Of a DNA stretch of 64,000 nt, positions 1 to 12,700 are shown piece after piece; the first letter of the stretch is position 1, and every line of letters starts with the position of its first letter. The translations under genes and the position numbers were made by a program. The notes beneath the pieces are model-generated. The model was given only the letters and a program-made list of their open reading frames with translations. It was not told the origin of the DNA and made no database searches. The stretch is taken from positions 50,855,349-50,919,348 of the forward strand of contig CP136062.1 of NCBI GenBank assembly GCA_032622095.1, given 5' to 3'. The stretch is from Siphonodentalium dalli. Its lineage: Eukaryota; Mollusca; Scaphopoda; Gadilida; Siphonodentaliidae.

Positions 1-87
1 CGAAGTTATGTTCCTTGTGGCTGAACTTTCCCTTGAAGTACTTTTCACGCTTATTTTGCAGCAGTGCTCTCTCAATTGGCTTGGAGT
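1..87 (-). CDS. ATRN: Attractin exon e20: cut by window edge
   Basis: Phase 1 in, with acceptor cctgtttcag. The exon runs off base 1. It encodes SKPIERALLQNKREKYFK and GKFSHKEHNF. This fits attractin SIVSKNNIKEYRDSFSYEKF, upstream of the transmembrane segment. A TTAA MITE (family D) begins about 20 nt upstream of the acceptor. Confidence 0.88.
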
Positions 88-710
88 CTGAAACAGGAAA
101 TTATTAACCCTTCATGACGGGAGGCGCGCTGGTCAGCATTGAAGCATCCTGTCCCAGTGCATTCTCTAATAAATGCATGTCTCCCATAGGGATCCTCGCA
201 TATATAAGAAAATGCACTGGCTTACAAGGTTCATGAGGGGAGCTGCACAGTTGCAGCATTAAAGATCCTGTGCCAGTGCATTCTCTTATATATGAGAGTC
301 TCCCATAGGGAACAATCATTGAATAAAACATTGATTCCAAATATATGTGTTGTTAATACATATAGTTTTATTTGATTACACACACAAATAATCAGTAAAT
401 TCTAAGAACAAGTCAAAATAGGCAAATTCAAATTTGCCTAGAACTACAGTTGGCATCCGCAAACCAAAATAATCAGCAAATTCTAAATCGAAAAAACCAT
501 AACCCTGGTAAAATTGGGTGAACTGCACCCATATTAGAACTTGATATGTGCCCCCAACCAATAAGCTCACACATCAAATATATAATTCCATTAATTATCG
601 CATCGCTGAACATATTAGAAACTATCTGGGATGGACACATGCATGCACGGACACTGGTGATTTCTATATTCCACTGAAATATAAATTTTTGGGGCCAATA
701 GCTGAATTTC

Positions 711-744
<34 letters not shown>

Positions 745-3700
745 ATAATGGCATTTCCTGGCTGAAGTTAACTTAGTGTACTCACTTGATCGGACTGTTA
801 TGTTGATCATAGCGTAATCTGAACAATTCAATGTGAACTCTATATCCCTGTCGTCCTGAAAAGCATCGGTGAATGAATATATATGCGGAGAAAAATATGT
901 TTTATCAACTATAAAGTGTAATAATATATACATATCCATATAAAGTGTAATAATATATACATATCCATATAAAGTGTAATAATAATATATACATATCCAT
1001 ATAAAGTGTAATAATATATTCATATCCATATAAAGTGTAATAATATATACATATCCATATAATGTGTAATAATATATACATATCCATATAAAGTGTCATC
1101 ACTTATAATCAAGTCTATTAAATCAATTATTTTATTATATTAGTATATTAGAGTATTAAAATTTCTCATAAATAAATTTGAAATATTTTCGGTCACAATT
1201 GTATTCTTGAAGGTAATTAACACCAAAATGTTCATATAAGGTCTGTGAATCAGTATTCTATTTATTCAACAAGCTAATTAAAATTTTTATCCCTAAAATT
1301 TTACAAAAACAATTTCAAGATTTACCTTCCATGCTGAAGACTATAATTCACTTTCAACAAGCCTTGAAATAGTGTGTCTGACATTTGCAGCATGAGGTCC
1401 CCAGAGGGTGAATTTAGTGATGCTATCCTCCATGGTGCCACCAAATTCACCCTCTGGGAACCTCATTCTGATTATGCGTCAACTGCTATGGGAGTATGAT
1501 TAGATTGCAGTTCCCCAGTTGAAGTTGGTGATGTTGGTAACTGACAATTTTAATTTGAGACTATAGATACTTCCCAGAAGATGAGGCCTAAGCAGAATGG
1601 GGTAACATCACTAAATTCACCCTCTGGGGACAAGCCTGACTATAGCGTGTCTGTCATTTGCAGAATGAGGTCCGTAGAGGGTAATTTAGTGTTTCTATCC
1701 CGCATAGTGGGCTAGCATCACTAAATTATCCCTCTGTGGACCTCATTCTGCTTAGGTCTCATCTTCTCTGAAAAGTTTATTTATTGTCAAATATCTACAG
1801 AAACTTCTTCACATGGATTTTTTGTTAGTTTAGTTTCTTTTTTCCCTAAATTGGCAGACGACACATTGCATAATCAAGGTTCCCAATAGGTGTACATCAC
1901 AATATTCACCATTTGGGAACTTCAATCTGAGTCTATGTCTCCCATAGCAGATGAGGTCATGCAGAATTAGGTCCCCAGAGGGTTAATTTGGTGATGCTAG
2001 GCCGCTATGCGGGATAGCATCACTAAATTCACCCTCTGGGGACCTCATTCTGCAAACGACAGACACTATTTCAAGGCTTGGATGAAAAGGAATATAAAGT
2101 AATGCCCTAAATAATCAACTACTTAACCACAGAAGAATTATGGGTAATTTTTCAGGATTTAGACGGAAATATGCCTTGTTGCCATTCATCGGAAAGCTCT
2201 CAGTGAGAGCTTTCCGATGAATGGCAACAAGCCATATTTCCGACTATATCCTGAAAAATTACCCATAATTATGCTGTGGTTAAGGAGTCGATTATTTAGG
2301 GCATTACTATAGGCCTTGAATACTTACAGCTTTAGGACTATTGAAGAAATTGATTTGAGTGTAATACATCTCATCCTTCTTTGAAAGGTTAAAGGTGAAT
2401 TGGAAATCTGTGGACAGCTTGTCTGAAAGGGTTAAAAGTCAAAGTTCATACTTCATTCTGGGAATCAGATTTAAAGGTACTCAATCCGATCAGATGCTCC
2501 CAATTCCTAATTACAATAATAACCACTTGATTTTAGAGTTATCCATCTTACAACCGCAATTTGTCTGTTTGAGCACGAGGATCTGGAGACGTTTTGGCCC
2601 AGATCTCCAAAAACTAACAAACTTCAAACATCAATATCTAATCACTCTGAGCTTTGATGGATGGGTTCCTCGACTCGAATCAAATATTTTTTACCCCCGA
2701 AGCCAAAGAAATAGTAATTTAGGGGCATCAGATCGGATTGAGTACCTTTAAAATAGCAAGTGCTAATTCTTACGGATATTTTAATCCCTCTTTGTAAACA
2801 TTTTCTATCAAGGTTAACGGATGAGAGACTGGCCTTTCAGATATTAAGGTGACTCGAAAATTAAATGGGCCTTTAACCCTTTCAGTGCCAGGGGCCGATC
2901 TCATCGGCCCTAATTTACGGTCTGTAAAATCGGCCCTAAAAAAATAAAATATAATAAAAAAAATAATTATTTTTGTTTATTTTTTATTTTATATTTTTTT
3001 TGGGTTGAATTTTTTTTGGGTATGCTTAAGCATGCTAAAGCGAATTTAAAAACAAACTGGTTAAAACCTTAGGGGCATGTTATAACTCAAAACTATCACC
3101 AAGTATTCATAGTAATAATTTTGATGCCCATGAAAAATGTAAGATTCCCTGGCACTAAACCTACAAAATAAGTCTGTTCAAGAATATAAGAAAAAATTAT
3201 TAAAATTGTAAAAAATTGTAAAATATAATAACAAATGATGAAAAATTGTTAGGCCAATGCATTCTCTTATATATATGCGAGGCGACCTATGGTCGACTCG
3301 CATATATAAGAGAATGCATTGGCACAGGGTATATGGGTTGAAACAAAAATCGGACCTGGCACTGAAAGGGTAAGTCCTCAAGAAATGGCTTCTACTTGAG
3401 CACTTATAAATTTAAACTTGTCATTTAGCTTATAAAGCCTGTAAATTGACATTATAGTCATTTGAAACACATCCTTGACTCATATTCGCTCATATAGGCA
3501 TGTTTCTGGACCAATCGGACAATAGTTTTTCCAGATGCTGTATATTCTGCCCAGACGGAGGCGATAACAAAGAAATCCCTAAATAGCCCAGACGAAGTCA
3601 GGCACATCAGCTAGTTGTTAAATATTTTGACAGTAACAGTTTAATTATGAATTCTTGAAATGGGTAAAGAGCCATAAAATATCAGTTTGATGTGGTGAAA

Positions 3701-6700
3701 TAAGCATGTAAAATGTCTTAATATAGTGCAAAAATAACACTTTAAATATTGAGGTGATAACTACCAAAACATTTTGATGAGAATTTATAAATATTTTTAT
3801 GAGTTACTCACAGTAACAATGGCTGCCATATATTATAAATTTCTTAATATTTTTATGAAATACTCACAGTAACAGTGGCCACCCTAGATTATAAATTTAT
3901 TAATATTTTTATGAAATACTCACAGTAACAGTGGCCACCCAAGATTATAAATTTCTTTAAATTTTTATGAAATACTCACAGTAACAGTGGCCCCCCTGTA
4001 TTATAAATTTCTTAATATCTTCATGAAATACTCACAGTAACAGTAGCCACCCTAGATTATAAATTTCTTAATATTTTTATGAAATACTCACAGTAACAGT
4101 AGCCACCCTGAATTATAAATTTATTAATATTTTTATGAATTACTCACAGTAACAGTTACTCCTTAACCCTGCCCTGTATTATAAATTTATAATATTTCTA
4201 TGAATTACTCACAGTAACAGTGGCCGCCATCCCTTGGATCACCAGAATAGTTGTTCTGACTGTCACATCTGCAATATATCCAGTTTACATATAAAACAAT
4301 ACACCTTTTATTTGCATGAAACACCATCTTCACTATTCCACAAAATCTATATATATAAACAATTAGAATCTGTTTATCTGTCCGTCCATATTTTTCTCTC
4401 AGAATGCTGGTAAGATTTCAACCATATTTGGTGTGGTGACTTGGAGTATCCTGGCGGAGGTTATAACGGCGTTAGTTTAAAAAAAAAATTATTTTAAGAA
4501 ATTTAATAAAATAATTATTTTTTTTTAAAGAAGAAGCTCACTATGGTCCTATTTCGGCCTCAGATGTGTGCTCTTTATATATGTGCTTTCACTGTGGCCC
4601 ATGCCAAGCAACGGAATAACGGGTATAAGTCCACTATGGGTTTAGTCCAGAATCAAATTATTTAGGTCTAATGTGAACCTATTTGCACGTGGATATATTG
4701 AAGTAGCATAATGAATATTATGTATATATATATTGTCTGTCATGTGCGCAAAGTGCACACAGGGGCTGCAGGCCCTTCCAATGCTGAATAAAAGGTCGAC
4801 CGACTACAGTGTCCCCGACAACGTGGCAAGTCGATGCCGCTTTGTTAAAGAAATTTTAAAAAATGTTGAAATGTTCTAATTCGAAAGGGTTAATAATTCC
4901 GTAAAAAAATAATTTTTCCGTCATCTATATACATGTTGCACATCTCCAATATGTGGGTACCAATACTCTGAAGTTTCAAAGATCTACGATCAAAACTGTA
5001 GGAGGAGTTGATTACACCATGAGGGTACCCTCATACAGAAAATTATAGTCGAAAAGCCCATAACTGGGAAAAATCATTGGATCAAACTCAAATTCGAACT
5101 TGACCTGTATTTTGATATGAACGACCCACAAAAAACAGAATTTCCAATTAAATAATCCAAACTTGAGTTATCATCCGGAAACCAAAATAAAAGAAGAAAA
5201 TTGAATTTTCTAAGTAAAAAAAAGTCCATAACTCTAGGAAAAATCATCGGATCAAACTCAAATTCGAACTCAAACTGTATCTTGATATGACTGATCAACA
5301 TAAAAACAGTATTTGCAATTAAAGGATCCAAACTTGAGATATCATCCGGAAACCGAAAAAGTGAGAAATTTCTAATTAAAAAAAAAGGGAAATAACCCAG
5401 AATTGCAGAGCACCTGTGTTCTTGGTTGAGACACCTACATACCAAGTTTCAATCAAATCGGATGATTATTACTGGAGTTATAGCTCCGGACGCACGGACG
5501 GGACGCACGGACAGACGGACGGACGGGGATGATTACAATAGTCCCCCGAAAAATAAATTTTTCGGGGGACAACAAAAAAAAATAATTTCGGGGGACAATG
5601 AGGGCACCCTTCAGGAGCCTGTTTCAGCTAGTTTTATATAAAGGCTATTGCCCTCATATCATTCGATATTGGACATTTTTTTGAAGAAGGGAAGGGGTAA
5701 AATCCTTCAGATTCGTTAAATCACTTTGTTTCTATAATACAGTAATGCTCTAAGTAATCAACTCCTTAACCACAGCAGAATTATGGGTAACTTTTCAGGA
5801 TTTAGTCGGAAATATGGCTTGTTGCCATTCATCGGAAAGCTCTGGTTGCCATTCATCGGAAAGCTCTCCGATGAATGGCAACAAGCCATATTTCCGACTA
5901 AATCCTGAAAAGTTACCCATAATTCTGCTGTGGTTAACCCTTATTCCAACGTAACGTCTTTTGACGTCTTTTGTTGTAGCGTCCGTATCGTCTTTTGATG
6001 TCTTTTGTTGTAGCGTCCGTATTGTCTTTTGACGGCTTTAATATTTACATTTTCAACACACGAATTTGAGACGCGAATAAACAGGAATACTGACGATTTA
6101 CATTGATTGTGTTTGTTCTGTTGATGTTTAAGATAATTAAGGCCACATATTAAACATTGTTTTCCATTGCTAGGCTTTAGATTTGCAAAATGTTGACTTA
6201 GAATGCTGTTTTTGCCAACAAAATGTAAACAAACGAAATAGAAACACGTGGTCGCGATGAAGACTGAATTTGTTGTCAGAGATGCTTCCTTGTTGATTGC
6301 GTGATGCGTGACCACGAGGGTAATCTATGTCACACAATGTCAACTTGAAATTGATATTTACATTGGATTTATGTATTATTTCTTAGGTGGTGCGTTTATA
6401 TTTTCAAATAGTGCAATATAAACTTGTTTTCCCAGTCATAGTTAAAACAGCCACAGCGCAGCAAAATCTCATCGTAACGGTTACCGAACTGGCCGCTGGG
6501 ATGTTTTTCCTGTCGAGTTCCTTTATGATTGTCACTTCAGTCGTGAACAAATAAGTTTATAATAATTTTTTTAATCAACCAAAAGTACATGACAATGACA
6601 ATGGAGGCACTTATTTACATCTTGCATTATTGTATATAGCCATCTGTTCAAGGTTCCAAATACGCAGCGCAAAAATACCATCGACTGATCGATCGATAGA

Positions 6701-9700
6701 AATCAATATAAAATGTAAATATCTCCCAGTTTGACATCAAGTCAGCCCAGTGCGAGTGCTTCTAAATAAAGGCTCGTTCACAGTTCACATGCAAATATCT
6801 CAAATTCACCTTGGGAAGCTTATTTGTATGTATTTATATATAATTACCGAGTATAAAGTAATATGGTAGTAATGGTACTTATATCAACAAAACAAAAAAT
6901 ATTCCAAGCAGCGTATTTAGGGCATCTGCTGGCAAAAAAGCCGACGTCTTACGGCTAAGTTAGCCCACTGCACCGTTCTGAAGGCTCTAGTTTTCTGTGC
7001 TCTAATTATCATCAATGGAAAACTCCACCCCTAAACTTGAGCCAATGAAATCAGTTCACACAATAGCATGGTTCTAATAATTGATTTCATTGGTTGTCAA
7101 TGAAAACATTTAATAAATCGACATCAAGAGACATGTTTTTTTTGCACGAAAATCGACAAACAACGTGACGTAATTGCTAATATTTTGCGCTTTTATCGGA
7201 AATCTTTTTACGACTCTTGTAAATTATTGGTTTATATGATTCATTCACATCTAATAAAAAGACTTTTGGTTGAATTATTTTATTTATAATACGCTTTTTG
7301 TTTTAAAATCATAATTATTTTTTCAATCACGACACTCGACAGGAGTATCGGCACGTGGGTAAACAAACTTAAAAGGACATTGACTTACCGGTACCATAAA
7401 TTGGCATAAACTGAGTATTTTTTTACTCACATATCTGATAAAATGAAGATAAACAGTTGTTTTTGGCACATATTTAGTTCGACTACTGATTTATGTCTCC
7501 ATTATCGTATACCAACATCTATTCTTTAAATGAGAGCATGTTTGTTGTTGTATATCTGATGATACACATGGTACACGCTGTTGTCAGTGTAGGGGGAAAT
7601 ACCCAATTATGTTATAACGTCAAATACCTGTTGGCTAACGTAATTACCTTTATACCTGGTGACGTTGGCTATATGACGTGGTGTAACTACAGGTGCTGTT
7701 GGGAAAAGGGTTAAGGAGTCGATTATTTAGAGCATTACTGTAGTTCATGGTATGAGAAGAGCTATCATCATTGTTAGCAGGTGATAATGATAGTGATTTA
7801 TGTTGAAGCAATCAAATTGATTAATTAATGTGTTGAAACACTTTTTGGATAATCCTAATGTGGTGGTTACTTTGCCAGGGCTGGAGAAATTGTAATACAG
7901 AAACCAGGGTGTGTCACCAACAAGCCTGAGTGTACGGTGACTGTCATTTGAAGAATGAGGTCCCCAGAGGGTGAATTTAGTGACGCTATCCCGCATAGTT
8001 TCAAATATCTACGATCAAAACTGTAGCAGGCTAGCATCGCTAAATTCACCCTCTGGGGACCTCGTTCTGCTTAGGCCTCATCTTCTCTGGAAAGTTTCTT
8101 TATTATAAAATTTCTTTAGAAACTTCATCACATACTTTCTATTTTATTGTTAGTTTAGTTTCTCTATATCCCGAAATTGGCAGATGACACATTGCATAAT
8201 CGAAGTACCCAATGGGTGTTCATCACAATATTCACCATTTGGGAACATCAATCTGAGTCTATGTCTCCCATAGCAGCTATGCGGGATAGCGTCACTAAAT
8301 TTACACTCTGGGGACCTTATTTTGCAAATGACAGGCACACTAAACTCAGGTGTGTCACCAAAATGTTGCACTAACCTGTCGCATAGTTTTCCGACGACTC
8401 CTCGTGCACGACATCTACAATCTCCTGATCTATTATCACAGGAATCAGCCTGTCCGTTACATACACACGCTGGAAAGAATAAATCTCACATTACTAATAA
8501 TTTATTTTATCCACTGCTCACTACCTCTATTGCCTACAGAAAGCCTGCCTAATAAATGTCACGTCTATTACTTCAAGGCAGCTTTACTAAGTCATCGTAT
8601 CTTTATTAGTTAGGTATATACTGGTATGCAAATTGTGCAGGTAACTAGGGATGTCAATTATGATTTTGGGAAATTTTAATGGTCCATACATCACCATAAT
8701 TGTTACAAAATGCTTAAAAGGTTATGTGTGTTCACTCTAAAACGATGATATCTACAAACCATTAGAATTCTGCCATCTTAGAATAACTATAAATAAACAA
8801 CAAACTATTTCGCTCTAAGCTATTTAAGTAATTTATTTAAGTATGTAAATATGTGACCCGCCATATCAAATCCAGTCGGAAGTCGGGATTTTTTTTACCC
8901 TGTGCCAATGCATTCTCTTATATATGCGAGTCGACCATAGGTCGCCTCGCATATATAAGAGAATGCATTGGCCTAACAATTTTTTATCATGTTTTTTAAA
9001 TAAATGTTTCTTACAATTTTTAGGACATAAAATAAAAAACATCCATTACCCTGCAGGGAGCCCCACACATATATAGAAGCATATAGAAGAGTGTCGTCTG
9101 CTCATGTTTGTCTGGGGCTCTGTATGGGTGAAATTATAAAATTGTTAAAGAATACAAGAAAAAATTATTAAAATTGTAAAAAATTGTTAGGCCAATGCAT
9201 TCTCTTATATATGCGAGGCGACATATGGTTGACTCACATATATAAGAGAATGCATTGGCACAGGGTAAAAAAATCCCGACTTACGACTGGATCTGATATG
9301 GCGGGTCACATATAAGTAATAAACAACAAATTCCACAAAGTGAACGGTTTTCGAAAAATTATTTCAGTGGGAAAATGAAGATAAACATGGTAAGAGAAAT
9401 ATGCTAAGATAGACATGTTAAGATAAAACCTGTACATACCTGTACAATTACGGCCATTTCTGGGGTCACCATAGTAACCATTTTTACAATCTTGACAATT
9501 TTCACCTACAATAATTGAGAAAATATGAGAAAACATTGTGTGAATTGTTCATCGCTGCATTCCCATTCCCTTACTACACTTCTTTCACATCTTCTTGCCT
9601 TGTCTGAGGAGATGACAAGCGTTTTGAGCTGTCAGATCCTCTTAAACTCTTTAACACTTAAAGGATTGCTATCCTGATGAATACAACAAAACATTATCCG

Positions 9701-12700
9701 AAAGCCACCACTATTATGATCACAATGATCCAAGTCTCATAACAATCGCGTTATAAACAAGAGCTAAGCTGGGCGTGCAAAATACGCCCTCTCTTGGGTC
9801 GGCGGAAACTGGTAAAAAAGAGACATAACTCCGGTAAAAATTGGCGGACGGAACTCAAATTTGAACTTGACCTGTGTTTTGGTGGGAGAAAGTAATATAC
9901 CAAATTATCATTGAATCCGATAAGCTCTAGTAAAGTTATCATCCGGACAACAAATTTCAAGTCAAATTACGTCAAATAAGGGGCATAACTCCGGTGAAAA
10001 TTGGCGGACGGAACCCAAATTCGAACTTGAGCTGTCTTTTCTCCTAATAAACCCACATACCAAATTTGATTGAAATCGGTTCACTCTAACTAAAGTTATC
10101 ATCCGGACAACAAATTTCAGGGATTTTCTAAGTCAAATTACGTCAAAAAAGGGGCCATAACTCTCGCAAAAATTATCGGATTAAAACGAAATTCGGACTT
10201 GAGCTGTATTTCGATATATGTAATCCACAAAAAAACGGGTTTTGCGTATAAACATTCCAAAATCGAGTTATCATCCGGAAACAAAAAAACATAAGAAAAA
10301 CTGAATTTTCTGAGTCGAAAAAGGGGCATAACTCTGCCAAGTTCGAACTTGACCTGTGTTTTGGTGGGAGAAAGTAATATACCAAATTTGGATTCATTCC
10401 GATAAACTATACTAAAGTTATCATCCAAACAACAAATTTCAAGGATTTTCTAAGTCAAAAAACGTCAAATAAGGGGCATAACTCCGGTGAAAATTGGCGG
10501 GCGGAACCCAAATTCGAACTTGAACTTACTTTTCAGCTAATAAACCCACATACAAATTTTATTAAATTTGGTTCACTCTAACTAAAGTTATCATCCGGAC
10601 AACAGGTTAACGGACGCCCGGATGGACAGACCAATACTATAATACGGCCGTTTTTTCAAACGGGCGTATAAAAACGTCAAATAAGGGGCATAACTCCGGT
10701 GAAAATTGGCGGGCGGAACCCAAATTCGAACTTGAACTTACTTTTCGGCTAATAAACCCACATACCAAATTTTATTAAATTTGGTTCACTCTAACTAAAG
10801 TTATCATCCGGAAACCAGGTTAACGGACGCCCGGACGGACTGACAGACCAATACTATAATACGGCCGTTTTTTCAAACGGGCGTATAATAAGCCGATAAA
10901 TAAATAATACCCCACCGGTTGTTGGCTATCTCCGTCGCAAATCCTCATATGACGTCAAATGACTAATTAAAAACACGGAATCGGAGTCGGAGTTAATTGT
11001 GTCTACCTATATGACGTCATCACTATTATGTAATCGTGATGGCGAGTGGCGATGTTAAAAGCACAGAATGGACAGAGCGTGCATGTTAATAGAAAAACTT
11101 TATGGTAGCATGTCAACAATTGAAAAAAAGGCTTGTATATGGTGTAATTTTGGCCGGGCTAAGGTTTATATATAACAATGTACATGTATATATTTGGAAT
11201 TTTTATTGAAGATTTTTAAAATAACATTGTCGTTGTGGACGTTTTATGACCGGGATATTCAATAGACCGCGTCGCTAGAATGCTAATTTGATAGGCCACT
11301 AGCCATGCACAGACGCAGCGAATTTTCATCAGTGGCAGTCGCAAGATTTTTTTTGGGGGGGGGGGAGCAATATTCCGAAATATATATATACACTAATATA
11401 TACATGATTCACAACTATGAAAATGAACTTATCATATCATAATGCTGATGAATGGCTTGATTATAATTTATTAAATTTGACAGCAATAAACCAAATTATT
11501 TTTGTTTTACCGCGTTATGATAAATTAAAACAAAATGCTATTTATCGACACACGACTAAGGGCATTTGGAAATTGGAATGTGTACGAGATGATAATTATC
11601 TAATAACTGTGTAAGTTTTCGCATATATATTCAATCTTTATATGAATATATAATATAACTTGGACTATTCCGGTAACGAAAAAAAAAGAGAAACACGAGC
11701 ACGTGTTTATATAGATAACTGCGCACAAAACCGAAATAATATACGATAATTTATAATACATCATGGTAGAACAGTTTTTCGGACGTATATCACAAATTTC
11801 AAATCCAGTACTATTATTTGAAAAATAACTCAGATTATTGAATAATATTGAAAAAATCCAGAAATAAAGAGTTTGTTTTTGTTCAACATTTTAATTATTG
11901 AATGAATGGACACCCCCATTCAGTTATATTGAATACATTGAAAAAGTCCATTATTCATCTGGTTGGATGTCATGGAAAAATAAGTAGCCGACAGATAATA
12001 TATGTGCAGAAGGATTCCTATTAGTTGGTGGGAAATGTTCAGATAATAAGTTTAGAACTTGTTGAACTTTTTATCTGAACATTTCCTAAGGAATCTACTT
12101 GTCTGGTCAATGAGTATTTAGTATAGAGAGGGTTAATAAACACATGTGAATGGTGAGATTAGTGGTAGTGATAAATAGTGAATGTGTAAAATGAGCAAAC
12201 CCACACTGAACATACTCATTAGCTTGTCATTCCTATCTAAGAACCTTGTGGACTGTTAATGGTCTTCAGTCATAAAGATCACCAAAAATTCCCAGGAATA
12301 CAAAATGTATTCTAAAGGCCATTTCAAGTTTTAAAGAGATGTCAAGATTTATAGAAAGCATACAGGTATCTTGGTGGCAGAAGCATATAAACTCCAGATG
12401 ACTTCTCAGTTTTCATCTTGGATGTAGTTAAAAGTAATTAAAGCCAGAGATATCTACAGTTGATATGTCCTATGCCTCTTTAATTACCAGTGAAATGTGG
12501 TTAGATAATTTGTTAACCAGCTAAGGTCGGCTGTGAAAATAAAAATAAAAATTATATTTGATTTTTATTTCCTTGTTGGGCCACAGAAAACAGGGTCGGC
12601 GGATCCGTAAAGCAGTAAAATAAAAAAGTTTGGCCTTATTAATATACCAAAGTCTTCATCTGTGATTTCTTTTACGTGAACAGTTGTATAGCTTAGGTCC

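Noticed and set aside
864-870. ttttcag before GACGAC as the e19 acceptor
   Set aside because: With the incoming phase-1 T it would create TGA; the acceptor at 909-910 keeps the frame open and aligns with attractin.
2395-2751. 118-codon plus-strand frame
   Set aside because: It coincides with the TTAA-flanked inverted-repeat element Q and has no recognisable domain.
5941-6315. 124-codon minus-strand frame as a piggyBac transposase remnant
   Set aside because: No transposase motifs were recognised; the frame lies in the end region of the non-autonomous element.
8898-9266. CRISPR-like array, because short palindromic repeats recur with spacing
   Set aside because: The repeats are inverted hairpins at MITE ends in an animal genome, not regular direct repeats with unique spacers.
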